The position numbers and the translations under genes were made by a program. This document shows, piece after piece, positions 21,708-28,599 of a stretch of 31,668 nt of DNA (its first letter is position 1; each line of letters starts with the position of its first letter). The notes beneath the pieces are model-generated. The model worked only from the letters and a program-made list of their open reading frames with translations, had not been told where the DNA came from and did no database searches. Source of the stretch: a virus; the IMG/VR virus record IMGVR_UViG_3300032307_000772, positions 1-31,668 of that record. The stretch is one strand, 5' to 3'.

Positions 21708-22259
21708 TTATACAATTTTATAATTTTCTATTTTGTTGTTTTTTAATTTTTTGTAAAAAGTAGAGCATTTTATTTCAATATTAGAATCATCAAATGCTTC
21801 TTTTATTGAATTAAAAATTTTATTATCTAAAGTTCTTAAAACTTTTTTTGATGCTAAATTTTTAACCCCTGATAAAAAAGCGTTTTTTTGAAGCCCCATT
21901 TTAAAGGCGTGTTGTGAATTATGAGAGTAATCACACCATTCTAAATTTGAAACATTATTATTTAATTTATTTCCGTCTTTATGATTTATACACTTGAAAT
22001 TTGAAACATTTTCTAAAAAAGCAACACAAACCAATCTGTGTATCGTAAATGTTTTTGTTTTTCCAAAACGAGAAAGACTAACCATTTCATATCCATTTTT
22101 TGAACAATTAGAAGATTTTAATATTTTCTCTTCATAAACTCTCAAAGTAGAGCCTGACCTACCTGTTTTTCTTACTTTCCTTAACGCTTTTACATTCCCT
22201 AAATTACTTACTTGGTATAGTTTTTCAAATTCAGGAATGTCTTTCCAAATTTCCAACAT
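21708..22259 (-). CDS. Homing endonuclease, NUMOD4-HNH with NUMOD1-like tail
   Basis: 183 residues. NUMOD4 at 3-46 (EIWKDIPEFEKLYQVSNLGN). The HNH domain at about 72-118 holds IHRLVCVAFLE, CINHKDGNKLNNNVSNLEWC (90-109) and NSQHA. The C-terminal part (KKVLRTLDNKIFNSIKEAFD, then CSTFYKKLKN) resembles the NUMOD1 DNA-binding module. Catalytic residues appear intact. It lies between the zinc-ribbon gene and the exonuclease with 1-2 nt gaps, an insertion that did not disturb the operon. Confidence 0.92.
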   Translation of the reverse strand: MLEIWKDIPEFEKLYQVSNLGNVKALRKVRKTGRSGSTLRVYEEKILKSSNCSKNGYEMVSLSRFGKTKTFTIHRLVCVAFLENVSNFKCINHKDGNKLNNNVSNLEWCDYSHNSQHAFKMGLQKNAFLSGVKNLASKKVLRTLDNKIFNSIKEAFDDSNIEIKCSTFYKKLKNNKIENYKIV

Positions 22260-22260
22260 A

Positions 22261-22515
22261 TTATTTTTTGTTTTTAATTTTTCTTGGTGGATAATAATTT
22301 TCTTTTAAAAATTCTTGAAGTGGGACAACTTTTTCCTTTGGTAATTCATCATACGCATCAAGAACTTTATCCCAAGTTAACATACCCTTTTTATTAATTT
22401 GGTTATGCGCTTTGTTTTTACAATTTTCTGAACAAAACTTTTTATTAGGTCTTTCTGTAACAGGAATTATGTTTGCACATTTTGGATTAAAGCATTTTCT
22501 TATTTTAGTTTCCAT
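22261..22515 (-). CDS. Zinc-ribbon protein
   Basis: 84 residues. Four cysteines: CFNPKC (8-13) and FCSENCKNKAHNQ (27-39). This is a CX4C...CX4C-like treble clef similar to DUF2116-type zinc ribbons and the HNH-preceding zinc module. The C-terminal half is a charged helix followed by a basic tail (YYPPRKIKNKK). Possibly nucleic-acid binding. No partner visible. Confidence 0.7.
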   Translation of the reverse strand: METKIRKCFNPKCANIIPVTERPNKKFCSENCKNKAHNQINKKGMLTWDKVLDAYDELPKEKVVPLQEFLKENYYPPRKIKNKK

Positions 22516-22516
22516 T

Positions 22517-22915
22517 TTATTTTATTTTTTCGGATTCAACTCTTACTTGTTCCCAATATTTTTTTTCTTTTTCGTCAATACTTGGGGAAATTATTTTTGT
22601 TTCTACCAAGAAATCTAAAACTTCTAAAATTTCACTATGTTTCAAGTCCATCAACATACTTATTTTTCTGAAAAGTTCATCTGCTTTTTGTTTTGGTGGC
22701 AACATACTTTGATTATTATTTTGTTGTTCTTTTTCGTAAATATCAAAAAGTTTGTCAAATCTTAAAACTGCATTAGGATATTGTTTGTGTTTTTCAACAA
22801 TCCATTCCGCAAACCCAATAGACGTTTCTTTACAAATCTTAACAGAACCATTAACCCTGTTTTGATTAATATTAGTTCCATTAAATAGTTCTTGAAATTG
22901 TTTTGTCAAATTCAT
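22517..22915 (-). CDS. Hypothetical protein with 'FAEW' motif
   Basis: 132 residues. GFAEWIVEKHKQYPNAVLRF followed by a helix-rich C-terminal half (KADELFRKISMLMDLKHSEI then LEVLDFLVETKIIS). The FAEW-type opening recurs in the adjacent 22912-23160 protein and, as IEW, in 27466-27690, so these may share a small helical fold. It overlaps the upstream gene by 4 nt (ATGA-type). Confidence 0.65.
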   Translation of the reverse strand: MNLTKQFQELFNGTNINQNRVNGSVKICKETSIGFAEWIVEKHKQYPNAVLRFDKLFDIYEKEQQNNNQSMLPPKQKADELFRKISMLMDLKHSEILEVLDFLVETKIISPSIDEKEKKYWEQVRVESEKIK

Positions 22916-23160
22916 AAGCCTTTTTCTTTTTTAAAGATTTCTAATAGTTCTTTTGTGGTAATTTTTATATTATCCTCCCAATCTGTTGAATCGCTCCATA
23001 TAGAAGTATTACCCATTCTAAAGTAATTATCATCACACCATTCCGCAAACTCAATAGCAAATTCATCTGCTATTTGTTCGCATTCAATTGCGTTTTGTTC
23101 TTTCATATTGTCACTTAAAAAAGACAATATTTTATCTCTAAACTTTTCTTTTAGTGTCAT
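22912..23160 (-). CDS. Small acidic phage protein, 'FAEW...LLEIFKKEKGL' family
   Basis: 82 residues. EFAIEFAEWCDDNYF, an aromatic Trp-rich middle (IWSDSTDWEDN), and TTKELLEIFKKEKGL at the C-terminus. This ending is nearly the same as that of the 27466-27690 protein (LLKIYKKEKGL). The pattern is common in small phage and Bacteroidota proteins of unknown role. Confidence 0.7.
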   Translation of the reverse strand: MTLKEKFRDKILSFLSDNMKEQNAIECEQIADEFAIEFAEWCDDNYFRMGNTSIWSDSTDWEDNIKITTKELLEIFKKEKGL

Positions 23161-23166
23161 AGCTGT

Positions 23167-23241
23167 TTATTTTTTAATGTAGCCCACTAATACGAACTTT
23201 CCATAAAACCATTTGTAATAAGGAATTAAATCTTGATTCAT
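23167..23241 (-). CDS. Possible 24-residue peptide
   Basis: ATG at 23239-23241, TAA at 23167-23169; MNQDLIPYYKWFYGKFVLVG then YIKK. Aromatic and basic with no stops, in an 87 nt gap where no larger gene fits. Small enough to arise by chance; kept because the flanking spacing (6 nt each side) matches the operon style. Confidence 0.35.
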   Translation of the reverse strand: MNQDLIPYYKWFYGKFVLVGYIKK

Positions 23242-23247
23242 AAATAA

Positions 23248-23625
23248 TTATCTATGAAATTCAACCGAATATCCCTCTGAAATCAGAATTCTTAAAGTAC
23301 TATCTTCATCAAACAACTGAATTGCTACTTTTTTAGCATCGGCATTATCAATACAATAAATTATTTGATAATTTTCTCCTGCTTTTGTTTTTCCTTTTTC
23401 AACATCTCCTATTTGATGAAACCTTTTAGTGTTTCCATTAGAATAGTAAAAAACAATATCCCCTGTGTCTTCTTCGTTGAAAACAACTGTGATAGAAACC
23501 TCTTTCCAATCTTCAAGAACACCTGCTTTTTCAGCAATAGCAGAAGTGTATTTTTTTACAAAAGTTTGTGAAAAAGATGTTAATGAAAACATCAAAAATA
23601 ATAGTGTTAAAAATAGTTTTTTCAT
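23248..23625 (-). CDS. Secreted protein, unknown function
   Basis: 125 residues. MKKLFLTLLFLMFSLTSFSQ is a signal peptide ending with the flavobacterial 'SFSQ' pattern, so the rest should be periplasmic. The mature part is an all-beta domain (VSITVVFNEEDTGDIVFYYS, YQIIYCIDNADAKKVAIQLF, RILISEGYSVEFHR) with one cysteine. It is the second predicted exported protein in the window. No family recognised. Confidence 0.75.
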   Translation of the reverse strand: MKKLFLTLLFLMFSLTSFSQTFVKKYTSAIAEKAGVLEDWKEVSITVVFNEEDTGDIVFYYSNGNTKRFHQIGDVEKGKTKAGENYQIIYCIDNADAKKVAIQLFDEDSTLRILISEGYSVEFHR

Positions 23626-23629
23626 AGTC

Positions 23630-23908
23630 TTAAATGTTTGGTTTTTTTATTAAATAATCTTCGCAAAATATTGCATTTTTAAAATTTATGTTTTCAGGAA
23701 AAACAACCATATAAAAATGGTCTATTGCTTCTTCTTTAGGCATATTTTTTTTAAGTATTTTGATACATTTTTTTACCGAATAAATCAGCCTGTTTGTTTT
23801 TACTTCAAATCCTATAATTGCATTGTCGAAACCATCAATCCTGTCAAGGGTTTTTTCTCCATAAACCTGAATAATAAAACTCAAAGTCTTACCCCCTTTT
23901 AAACTCAT
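23630..23908 (-). CDS. Hypothetical protein, 92 residues
   Basis: Starts MSLKGGKTLSFIIQVYGEKT. Strand-rich first half, then KKCIKILKKNMPKEEAIDHF and YMVVFPENINF. One possible small alpha/beta domain without a signature. It follows the secreted-protein gene's start by 4 nt. Confidence 0.6.
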   Translation of the reverse strand: MSLKGGKTLSFIIQVYGEKTLDRIDGFDNAIIGFEVKTNRLIYSVKKCIKILKKNMPKEEAIDHFYMVVFPENINFKNAIFCEDYLIKKPNI

Positions 23909-23909
23909 T

Positions 23910-24095
23910 TTATTTTATAAATAATTTTAGTGTTTTTCCATCATCTTGATATGATAGTTCCACACTCTTACAATCTTTTTTTACAAACACTCTTCCGCCT
24001 CCCTGCTCCGCAGATTTTGAATGGTCTATAACCTCAACTCTTGTTACTTTTATTAGAGCGAAATCTGTTTGATGTTTTTTTTTATCAGAGTTCAT
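23910..24095 (-). CDS. Hypothetical protein, 61 residues
   Basis: Starts MNSDKKKHQTDFALIKVTRV. Small beta-rich protein with a glycine-rich loop (EQGGGRVF) and one cysteine. No motif. Sits 1 nt from its downstream neighbour and 5 nt from the upstream gene. Confidence 0.55.
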   Translation of the reverse strand: MNSDKKKHQTDFALIKVTRVEVIDHSKSAEQGGGRVFVKKDCKSVELSYQDDGKTLKLFIK

Positions 24096-24100
24096 ATAAT

Positions 24101-24433
24101 TTATTTATTGTTTCTTTCGTTTAATTCTTCGATTAACTTATTAGCATTTATTTCAAAATCTTGGTCTGCCTTAAAAAAACAAGCAAACAACATAGAGAAA
24201 GTTAGTTTTGACAATCTCATAGTTTGATTAGTTATTACATTTTCATAAGGGCTATCTACACTTTCTTCATATCTTATCACATTTATAATAATACTTTCAT
24301 CAGCAAGACGAACAAGACTTATTTTTCTGTTTTCAGAAACGACAGAAAAACTTTTTAAAATCTCTAATTTGCCATCGGGCGTTTCTACAAAAGACTTCTT
24401 TGTCTTATTTTGTTTTTCTTTTTTATTTGACAT
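24101..24433 (-). CDS. Hypothetical protein, 110 residues
   Basis: Starts with a lysine-rich tail (MSNKKEKQNKTKKSFVETPD), then a beta-rich core (SLVRLADESIIINVIRYEES) and a helical C-terminus (LTFSMLFACFFKADQDFEIN). No family recognised. The stem-loop at 24450-24465 separates it from the DUF932 gene upstream, so its transcript may be attenuated relative to DUF932. Confidence 0.65.
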   Translation of the reverse strand: MSNKKEKQNKTKKSFVETPDGKLEILKSFSVVSENRKISLVRLADESIIINVIRYEESVDSPYENVITNQTMRLSKLTFSMLFACFFKADQDFEINANKLIEELNERNNK

Positions 24434-24449
24434 AATTTTTGTTTTTAAA

Positions 24450-24465
24450 GGGGCTTTTCAGCCCC
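24450..24465 (-). terminator. GC-rich stem-loop (terminator or attenuator)
   Basis: On the minus strand GGGGCT-GAAA-AGCCCC forms a perfect 6 bp stem with a GAAA tetraloop, 7 nt after the DUF932 stop. Only three U residues follow, so it may be a weak intrinsic terminator, an attenuator or an mRNA-stabilising hairpin. Confidence 0.5.
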
Positions 24466-24472
24466 ATTAATT

Positions 24473-25390
24473 TTATACAGTTGCTACCAACGTAGGTAAT
24501 GAATCAACTATGATGTTGTAGGCGTTTAAATTCTTCTTATATCCTGAACCAACCATAACGTTTTCTAAACTTCTGTTTTCTTTTACGTCTTGATGGTTAG
24601 TTTTCCAAGTTACTGCATTAAATAAACCCCAAAGAGTATTGCCGTGAGATTGTAATTCTGCCTCAAGTATTTCGTTGAACTTGGTTAGTTCGTTGATTTT
24701 TTTTGTTGAAAATTCTTTGGTTTCTTTTTCAAAGTCGTCTTCTTGGAAATTAAATAAATCAGCGATTACTCTTTTTGTAACAACTGCATTTATTTTTGTA
24801 TCAGCCATACGCTTGTAGTTGTCCATAAGACCACTCTCAATTTTTAGTATTCTATTGATTTCCTGTCTTGCGATTTCAACTCTTTGTTGAGCGGAAGCCG
24901 TATGTCTAAATCTACTCACATCTTTCATTGCAATATGAAAAGTGTTTTGACAAACAACAACTTGATTTGTAAATCCAAATCCGATTGAAGAAGAACCATC
25001 GTGGCTATTTAAACCCGTTACATATCTTTTGATTGTGTCGTTAGCAATGTGAGTGTCTTCCAACTGCGCTTGATAATAAACTTTTTTACCGCCAAATAAT
25101 TCTCCGCCTCTAAATTTTTCGCTAACATCTAAAGATGCTTCAATGATATTTTGAGCCAAAGTAGCATTTTGCATAAGTTCGTATTGCTTACCAACAGTTC
25201 CTAACCATTGATTATTGTCATTACGATAAATACCAAAAGATTCAGTAGGATAGCCGTCAGGACAAACTAAAGGTTTTTTGTTAACAGACCAATTAGTTTT
25301 TGTGTCGTTAAGTAAATCAAATGTTTTGAAATAGATTGCGCTTTTTTCTTCGCTTACTTCTTGGGCTTGATTGTTCATTGTAGTTTCCAT
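24473..25390 (-). CDS. DUF932 phage/plasmid-like protein
   Basis: 305 residues. The DUF932 (phage/plasmid-like, TIGR03299-type) layout is clear: GIYRNDNNQWLGTVGKQYEL (53-72), NATLAQNIIEASLDV, GGKKVYYQAQLEDTHIANDT, then YVTGLNSHDGSSSIGFGFTN, QVVVCQNTFHIAMKDVSRFR, TASAQQRVEIARQEINRI, and finally LWGLFNAVTWKTNH with SLENVMVGSGYKKN. It is a full-length soluble protein, widespread in phages and plasmids, whose biochemical role is not firmly known; suggestions involve DNA replication or recombination. It has its own promoter-like leader and a strong hairpin after its stop, so it may form a separate transcription unit. Confidence 0.9.
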   Translation of the reverse strand: METTMNNQAQEVSEEKSAIYFKTFDLLNDTKTNWSVNKKPLVCPDGYPTESFGIYRNDNNQWLGTVGKQYELMQNATLAQNIIEASLDVSEKFRGGELFGGKKVYYQAQLEDTHIANDTIKRYVTGLNSHDGSSSIGFGFTNQVVVCQNTFHIAMKDVSRFRHTASAQQRVEIARQEINRILKIESGLMDNYKRMADTKINAVVTKRVIADLFNFQEDDFEKETKEFSTKKINELTKFNEILEAELQSHGNTLWGLFNAVTWKTNHQDVKENRSLENVMVGSGYKKNLNAYNIIVDSLPTLVATV

Positions 25391-25429
25391 AATTTAAAGA
25401 TTTTTGTTGTTTTTTAAGTTTCTTGAGTA

Positions 25430-25437
25430 CAAATATA
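25430..25437 (-). promoter_or_regulatory. Bacteroidota-type -7 promoter box before DUF932 gene
   Basis: Minus strand TATATTTG, 40 nt before the ATG at 25390, in a 98 nt gap. No TTTG at -33 (T-rich instead). The AT-rich direct repeats at 25444-25474 lie just upstream. Confidence 0.5.
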
Positions 25438-25443
25438 AAAAAC

Positions 25444-25474
25444 TTATTTAGAATAAAAAAACTTATTTATAATA
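25444..25474. repeat. AT-rich operator-like element shared with 19303-19352
   Basis: TTATTTAGAATA (25444-25455) and ACTTATTTATAATA (25461-25474) repeat each other with few changes and recur at 19303-19352. Located directly upstream of the -7 box, the position expected for a regulator site. Confidence 0.35.
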
Positions 25475-25488
25475 TTTTTTATATTTTT

Positions 25489-25911
25489 TTAAAAAACCTC
25501 ATAACCATAGACTTTAGCAGGTTTTGTTTTGTCGATAAGCATTTTTACAAACAACTTTCTCTGCTCCGTAGATTGTTCCGCATAAGAAACATTCCACCAA
25601 AAAATCTTGCCCCTATAAACTTTATTAAAATAAAAACGTCTGTGCTTAAAAAAACTTGGTTTTTGGCTCTTAAAATGATTTAACAAAAAAAGGCTTTCTT
25701 CGGGCGTAATGTTGTTTAATTTATTAATTTCTTTACATAAAGAATCAATATAATCTTTATCACAAATACTTTCATAAAGTTCGCAATAAAACTTATGTAC
25801 TTTTTTGTTTTCTATTTCTTTTTTAGACATAATCAATACTGCTATTATTTGTACAATAGCAGATAACAAGCAAAGCCCTATGAACAGATAAATATATTTA
25901 TCGTTTTGCAT
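25489..25911 (-). CDS. Single-pass membrane protein, unknown function
   Basis: 140 residues. Residues 7-29 (IYLFIGLCLLSAIVQIIAVL and IMS) form one transmembrane helix; the rest is a charged, cytoplasmic or periplasmic helical domain (YCELYESICDKDYIDSLCKE, then ITPEESLFLLNHFKSQKPSF) with an aromatic region (FYFNKVYRGKIFWWNVSY). No family recognised. Overlapping reading frames on the plus strand are shadows. Confidence 0.7.
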   Translation of the reverse strand: MQNDKYIYLFIGLCLLSAIVQIIAVLIMSKKEIENKKVHKFYCELYESICDKDYIDSLCKEINKLNNITPEESLFLLNHFKSQKPSFFKHRRFYFNKVYRGKIFWWNVSYAEQSTEQRKLFVKMLIDKTKPAKVYGYEVF

Positions 25912-25916
25912 ATTAT

Positions 25917-26234
25917 TTATTTTTTTTCGTTATCTTCATCATTGGAAATATGTTTCACGAGGCTACTCAATTGGTCGGCGTTTTTAACTACCGCATCTAA
26001 CTTTTTTTTATGTAATTGAAGTTCCGTAATCAATGCTTGTAACATATAAGGACTAACAATCATTCTAACCTCTGAACACTTAACTTCCTGCTTTAATCCT
26101 TTTGAGGTTAATGTGTGGTTTTTTCCGTCAGCATAAACGATTATAAGTTCCATCATTGGCTTTAATACAAACTCCTTGTTCGATTCGTCTTGAGTATAGT
26201 GTGTGTTTGATAACACAGATAAAATTTGTTTCAT
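25917..26234 (-). CDS. Hypothetical protein, 105 residues
   Basis: Starts MKQILSVLSNTHYTQDESNK. A beta-rich middle (VLKPMMELIIVYADGKNHTL) is followed by a helix-rich C-terminal half (YMLQALITELQLHKKKLDAV, ending in acidic DNEKK). Could form a small coiled-coil dimer. No signature. Confidence 0.62.
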   Translation of the reverse strand: MKQILSVLSNTHYTQDESNKEFVLKPMMELIIVYADGKNHTLTSKGLKQEVKCSEVRMIVSPYMLQALITELQLHKKKLDAVVKNADQLSSLVKHISNDEDNEKK

Positions 26235-26246
26235 ACTATTTGGTTT

Positions 26247-26615
26247 TTAATAAATTGGTTTTTTTTGTTTTTGAATTGGTTTGTAGTGTGAAGAACGAAT
26301 GTAAAAGAAGTCTATGTTTCCTTTATAAAACTCTCTTTCTAATATTTTTCCTGTTTCTCTTTCAACTACCAAATACCACCCGTATTCTTTTGGCAAATCT
26401 TCCCTGCTTAAAATTTTTGTCCAACCATTATTATCTTCGATACCTTTCAAAGAAAGTGGTCGCATCAAATCTTTTACATTATCAAACTCTAAATCACTAA
26501 ATCTTGCAGGGTCAGTCCATTTAGTCCAACCATTTTCATCGGGATTACATTCTTTATAGTATTCTCCGTAAACCCTTTTTATAAACTCCTGTTTAACCTG
26601 TTCTTGTCTTGTCAT
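26247..26615 (-). CDS. DUF551-like phage protein
   Basis: 122 residues. The C-terminal half reads NGWTKILSREDLPKEYGWYL, VVERETGKILEREFYKG and then HYKPIQKQK. The 'W...LP...G.YLV...........THYKPI' sequence corresponds to the DUF551 pattern of phage proteins of unknown role. The N-terminal half (VKQEFIKRVYGEYYKECNPD) is helical. Its stop/start region overlaps that of the upstream 30-residue gene by 4 nt (ATGA). Confidence 0.65.
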   Translation of the reverse strand: MTRQEQVKQEFIKRVYGEYYKECNPDENGWTKWTDPARFSDLEFDNVKDLMRPLSLKGIEDNNGWTKILSREDLPKEYGWYLVVERETGKILEREFYKGNIDFFYIRSSHYKPIQKQKKPIY

Positions 26616-26704
26616 AATCCATTATATTTTTTAAAATCAGCGTTATAGTTTTCAAATGCTTTTAGAAACAAATCCAAAATAGCAACAATAATTTTTCTCA
26701 TCAT
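26612..26704 (-). CDS. 30-residue hydrophobic peptide, paralog of 30861-30971
   Basis: MMRKIIVAILDLFLKAFENY then NADFKKYNGL. ATG at 26702-26704, TGA at 26612-26614 overlapping the next ATG as ATGA, which suggests translational coupling. The 'FENYNADFKK' end matches 'FEDYNKSFKS' in the peptide at 30861-30971, so the two form a small family. Confidence 0.55.
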   Translation of the reverse strand: MMRKIIVAILDLFLKAFENYNADFKKYNGL

Positions 26705-26729
26705 ATTTTTTAAAGTTGTTTGAACTTCT
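26703..26729. repeat. 27-nt direct repeat, copy 1
   Basis: This 27-nt sequence, containing TTAAAGTTGTTTGAACTTCT, covers the last codons of the 26710-26913 gene and its downstream flank. An exact second copy is at 27420-27446. Confidence 0.85.
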
Positions 26730-26913
26730 CTTTGTTTATATCCTCTAAAACACTTAACGCTTCATAACAAGATTTCAAAACTTCCTTTAACTCGACATCT
26801 GTTTCTTTGTATTCGTTGTGTTTTTTGTGCACTTTTTCTTGAAGAGCATTTATTTTGTCAATTTGCTCTAAAATAGCAGTTCCTTTATCGTAATCTTCTT
26901 TAGTCATAACCAA
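26710..26913 (-). CDS. Small coiled-coil protein, 67 residues
   Basis: MVMTKEDYDKGTAILEQIDK followed by KINALQEKVHKKHNEYKETD and KEVLKSCYEALSVLEDINKE: a continuous charged helix likely to dimerise as a coiled coil. It overlaps the upstream gene by 14 nt. The 27-nt direct repeat includes its last codons. Confidence 0.65.
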   Translation of the reverse strand: MVMTKEDYDKGTAILEQIDKINALQEKVHKKHNEYKETDVELKEVLKSCYEALSVLEDINKEKFKQL

Positions 26914-27409
26914 TTTCTTTTTTTGCGGTTTCTGTAAGTTCCAAGCAATTAAATTGAGATAAAGACTCTATGGATTCTAACCCAAAGGACTTATTCCAAG
27001 TTTTAGTTATATTATCAAACCAAAACAAATGGATTATTCCGCTTTCATTGGTTATAGATTTAGTGCTTCGGCTAAAACTACTCTTGGTGCAATCGACAAC
27101 CTTAAAACCTTTGAACAAAACACGGCTTTGGGCTTCTTTATATTTTTCTAAATTGTAAAGCCAATCTCTCGCATTTTGCTCTTCGTTGCAATCTGTATAA
27201 TGTTCCTGCAAAGGCTCTTCTAAAACGTTCCCTAATTCATCACAAGGAACAACCATTCCTTTTTCAATATCTTTAAGCAGGAAGTCTGCATAATTCTGAA
27301 TTATTTTAAACCTATTCGCTCTTTCTGATAACTGATGTGTTAACGACTGAACCTCCATTCCTACAATCGCTAAATTTTTAACGAATTGCGTCATACTAAC
27401 TAAAATCAT
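26900..27409 (-). CDS. Hypothetical protein, paralog of the 27703-28227 protein
   Basis: 169 residues. Block GMVVPCDELGNVLEEPLQEH (residues about 51-70) and YKEAQSRVLFKGFKVVDC match NMFVPCDELNNILEEPTSCD and YEQAKERVLFNGWEF in the 27703-28227 protein: the same two segments in the same order, with a cysteine-containing insert between. A possible alternative start is the ATG 15 nt downstream. Helical N-terminus, beta-rich C-terminus, no catalytic motif. Probably arose by tandem duplication. Confidence 0.7.
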   Translation of the reverse strand: MILVSMTQFVKNLAIVGMEVQSLTHQLSERANRFKIIQNYADFLLKDIEKGMVVPCDELGNVLEEPLQEHYTDCNEEQNARDWLYNLEKYKEAQSRVLFKGFKVVDCTKSSFSRSTKSITNESGIIHLFWFDNITKTWNKSFGLESIESLSQFNCLELTETAKKEIGYD

Positions 27410-27419
27410 ATTTCTTATA

Positions 27420-27446
27420 ATATTTTTTAAAGTTGTTTGAACTTCT
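27420..27446. repeat. 27-nt direct repeat, copy 2
   Basis: Exact repeat of 26703-26729, here in intergenic DNA; the tail of a coding sequence with no gene attached. The two copies bracket the 26710-26913 and 26900-27409 genes. Confidence 0.85.
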
Positions 27447-27465
27447 TTTATTTTTTGTTGATTTG

Positions 27466-27690
27466 TTATAATCCTTTTTCTTTTTTGTAAATTTTCAATA
27501 GGTCTTTTGCAGAATAATTTTTATTAAGTTCTCCAACTAAAATTAAATCTTGAATTACAACTCTTGCTTCATCAGTAGCGCACCACTCAATGACATCAAC
27601 TACATAGTTATCTACAATCTTTTCTAATTCATTTACTGTTTCGGTCAATAAACCACCAAAAGGTTTACATAATTTTTTTCTTAAGTTCAT
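27466..27690 (-). CDS. Small phage protein, '...LLKIYKKEKGL' family
   Basis: 74 residues. NYVVDVIEWCATDEARVVIQ, then AKDLLKIYKKEKGL. The C-terminal end and the VIEWC segment parallel the 22912-23160 protein (FAEWC, LLEIFKKEKGL), suggesting distant paralogs. N-terminal basic tail MNLRKKLCKPFGG. Function unknown. Confidence 0.68.
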   Translation of the reverse strand: MNLRKKLCKPFGGLLTETVNELEKIVDNYVVDVIEWCATDEARVVIQDLILVGELNKNYSAKDLLKIYKKEKGL

Positions 27691-27702
27691 CTTTACTTTT
27701 TT

Positions 27703-28227
27703 TTAAATTAATTTTAGTTTTTTAAGTTTATCTGTAAGTTTTAAATCAAGTCCTGTTTTAAGCAAATCCTCAATTGTATGAATAGGCGTTCTGAATGTTA
27801 AATCTGAACTAACAAAAATTGTGGGGACATCTTCGTAAAAATAAATTACGTTGTCATTGAATACAACTTCGTTTCTTACACCTGTTTCAATGCCCGAAAG
27901 GCTATTTGTTAAAAATTCCCAACCATTAAACAAAACACGTTCTTTTGCTTGTTCATATCTTCCCCTTTCTCTGTAACAACCCTCAATATCACATTTACCT
28001 CCCTCACAGAAATCAATTGGACTACAAGACTTATCGCAAGAGGTAGGCTCTTCTAAAATGTTGTTTAATTCATCACAAGGAACGAACATATTTTTTTCGA
28101 TAGGCTTCTTTAAAAATTTAGAGTATGTAATTACTCTGTCAATAAAAATATCTCTTGATATTTCATCTCTAAACAACAATTCAAATTGTTGGATAACGAA
28201 ATCTGTTGTGCTAATTAAATTTTCCAT
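27703..28227 (-). CDS. Hypothetical protein, paralog of the 26900-27409 protein
   Basis: 174 residues. Shares the PCDELNNILEEP and RVLFNGW blocks with its neighbour. The intervening insert is cysteine-rich (CDKSCSPIDFCEGGKCDIEG then CYRERGRY; six cysteines) and may bind metal, whereas the 26900 paralog has only one cysteine there. N-terminal helix; beta-rich C-terminus. The longer, cysteine-rich version may be the ancestral one. Overlaps the upstream gene by 17 nt. Confidence 0.7.
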   Translation of the reverse strand: MENLISTTDFVIQQFELLFRDEISRDIFIDRVITYSKFLKKPIEKNMFVPCDELNNILEEPTSCDKSCSPIDFCEGGKCDIEGCYRERGRYEQAKERVLFNGWEFLTNSLSGIETGVRNEVVFNDNVIYFYEDVPTIFVSSDLTFRTPIHTIEDLLKTGLDLKLTDKLKKLKLI

Positions 28228-28411
28228 CTAAACCTATTTGTTTTAAAGCGTTATTAAATTCCTCTTTATTACTAACCGAAACATCATCGGAATATGCGGA
28301 CGGTAAAGTTTTACTTTTACGAAAAGAACCGTTATCGGTATTTATTGCGTAAATCTCTTTGTTTTTTATCTTATAAAAAAGATTGTTTTTAACCTTGATA
28401 AATACTTCCAT
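28211..28411 (-). CDS. Hypothetical protein, 66 residues
   Basis: MEVFIKVKNNLFYKIKNKEI begins with beta strands, followed by a serine-rich loop (SFRKSKTLPSAYSDDVSVSN) and KEEFNNALKQIGLDGKFN. No motif. Overlaps the downstream gene by 17 nt. Confidence 0.6.
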   Translation of the reverse strand: MEVFIKVKNNLFYKIKNKEIYAINTDNGSFRKSKTLPSAYSDDVSVSNKEEFNNALKQIGLDGKFN

Positions 28412-28419
28412 TTTTATTC

Positions 28420-28599
28420 TTATTTTTTATATATTTTTTTATAAACTTCATAATTCTCTAAATTTTGCTCTTCTGCATAATTTATAGCCTCTTGTTCTGT
28501 TTCAAAAATTATTAAATCTCCATCATAATTTAATTCTACTTCTACCTTTGGGTCATTAAAACATTCCGCATCTAAATTGATTATTAAAATATAACTCAT
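28420..28599 (-). CDS. 59-residue acidic protein
   Basis: ATG at 28597-28599, TAA at 28420-28422: MSYILIINLDAECFNDPKVE, then VELNYDGDLIIFETEQEAIN, then YAEEQNLENYEVYKKIYKK. Strand-strand-helix, acidic in the middle and basic at the end. It abuts the GIY-YIG stop directly. Similar in layout to the 6048-6221 protein (IFVESREEALKLTE against IIFETEQEAINYAE), so the two could be distant relatives. Confidence 0.68.
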   Translation of the reverse strand: MSYILIINLDAECFNDPKVEVELNYDGDLIIFETEQEAINYAEEQNLENYEVYKKIYKK

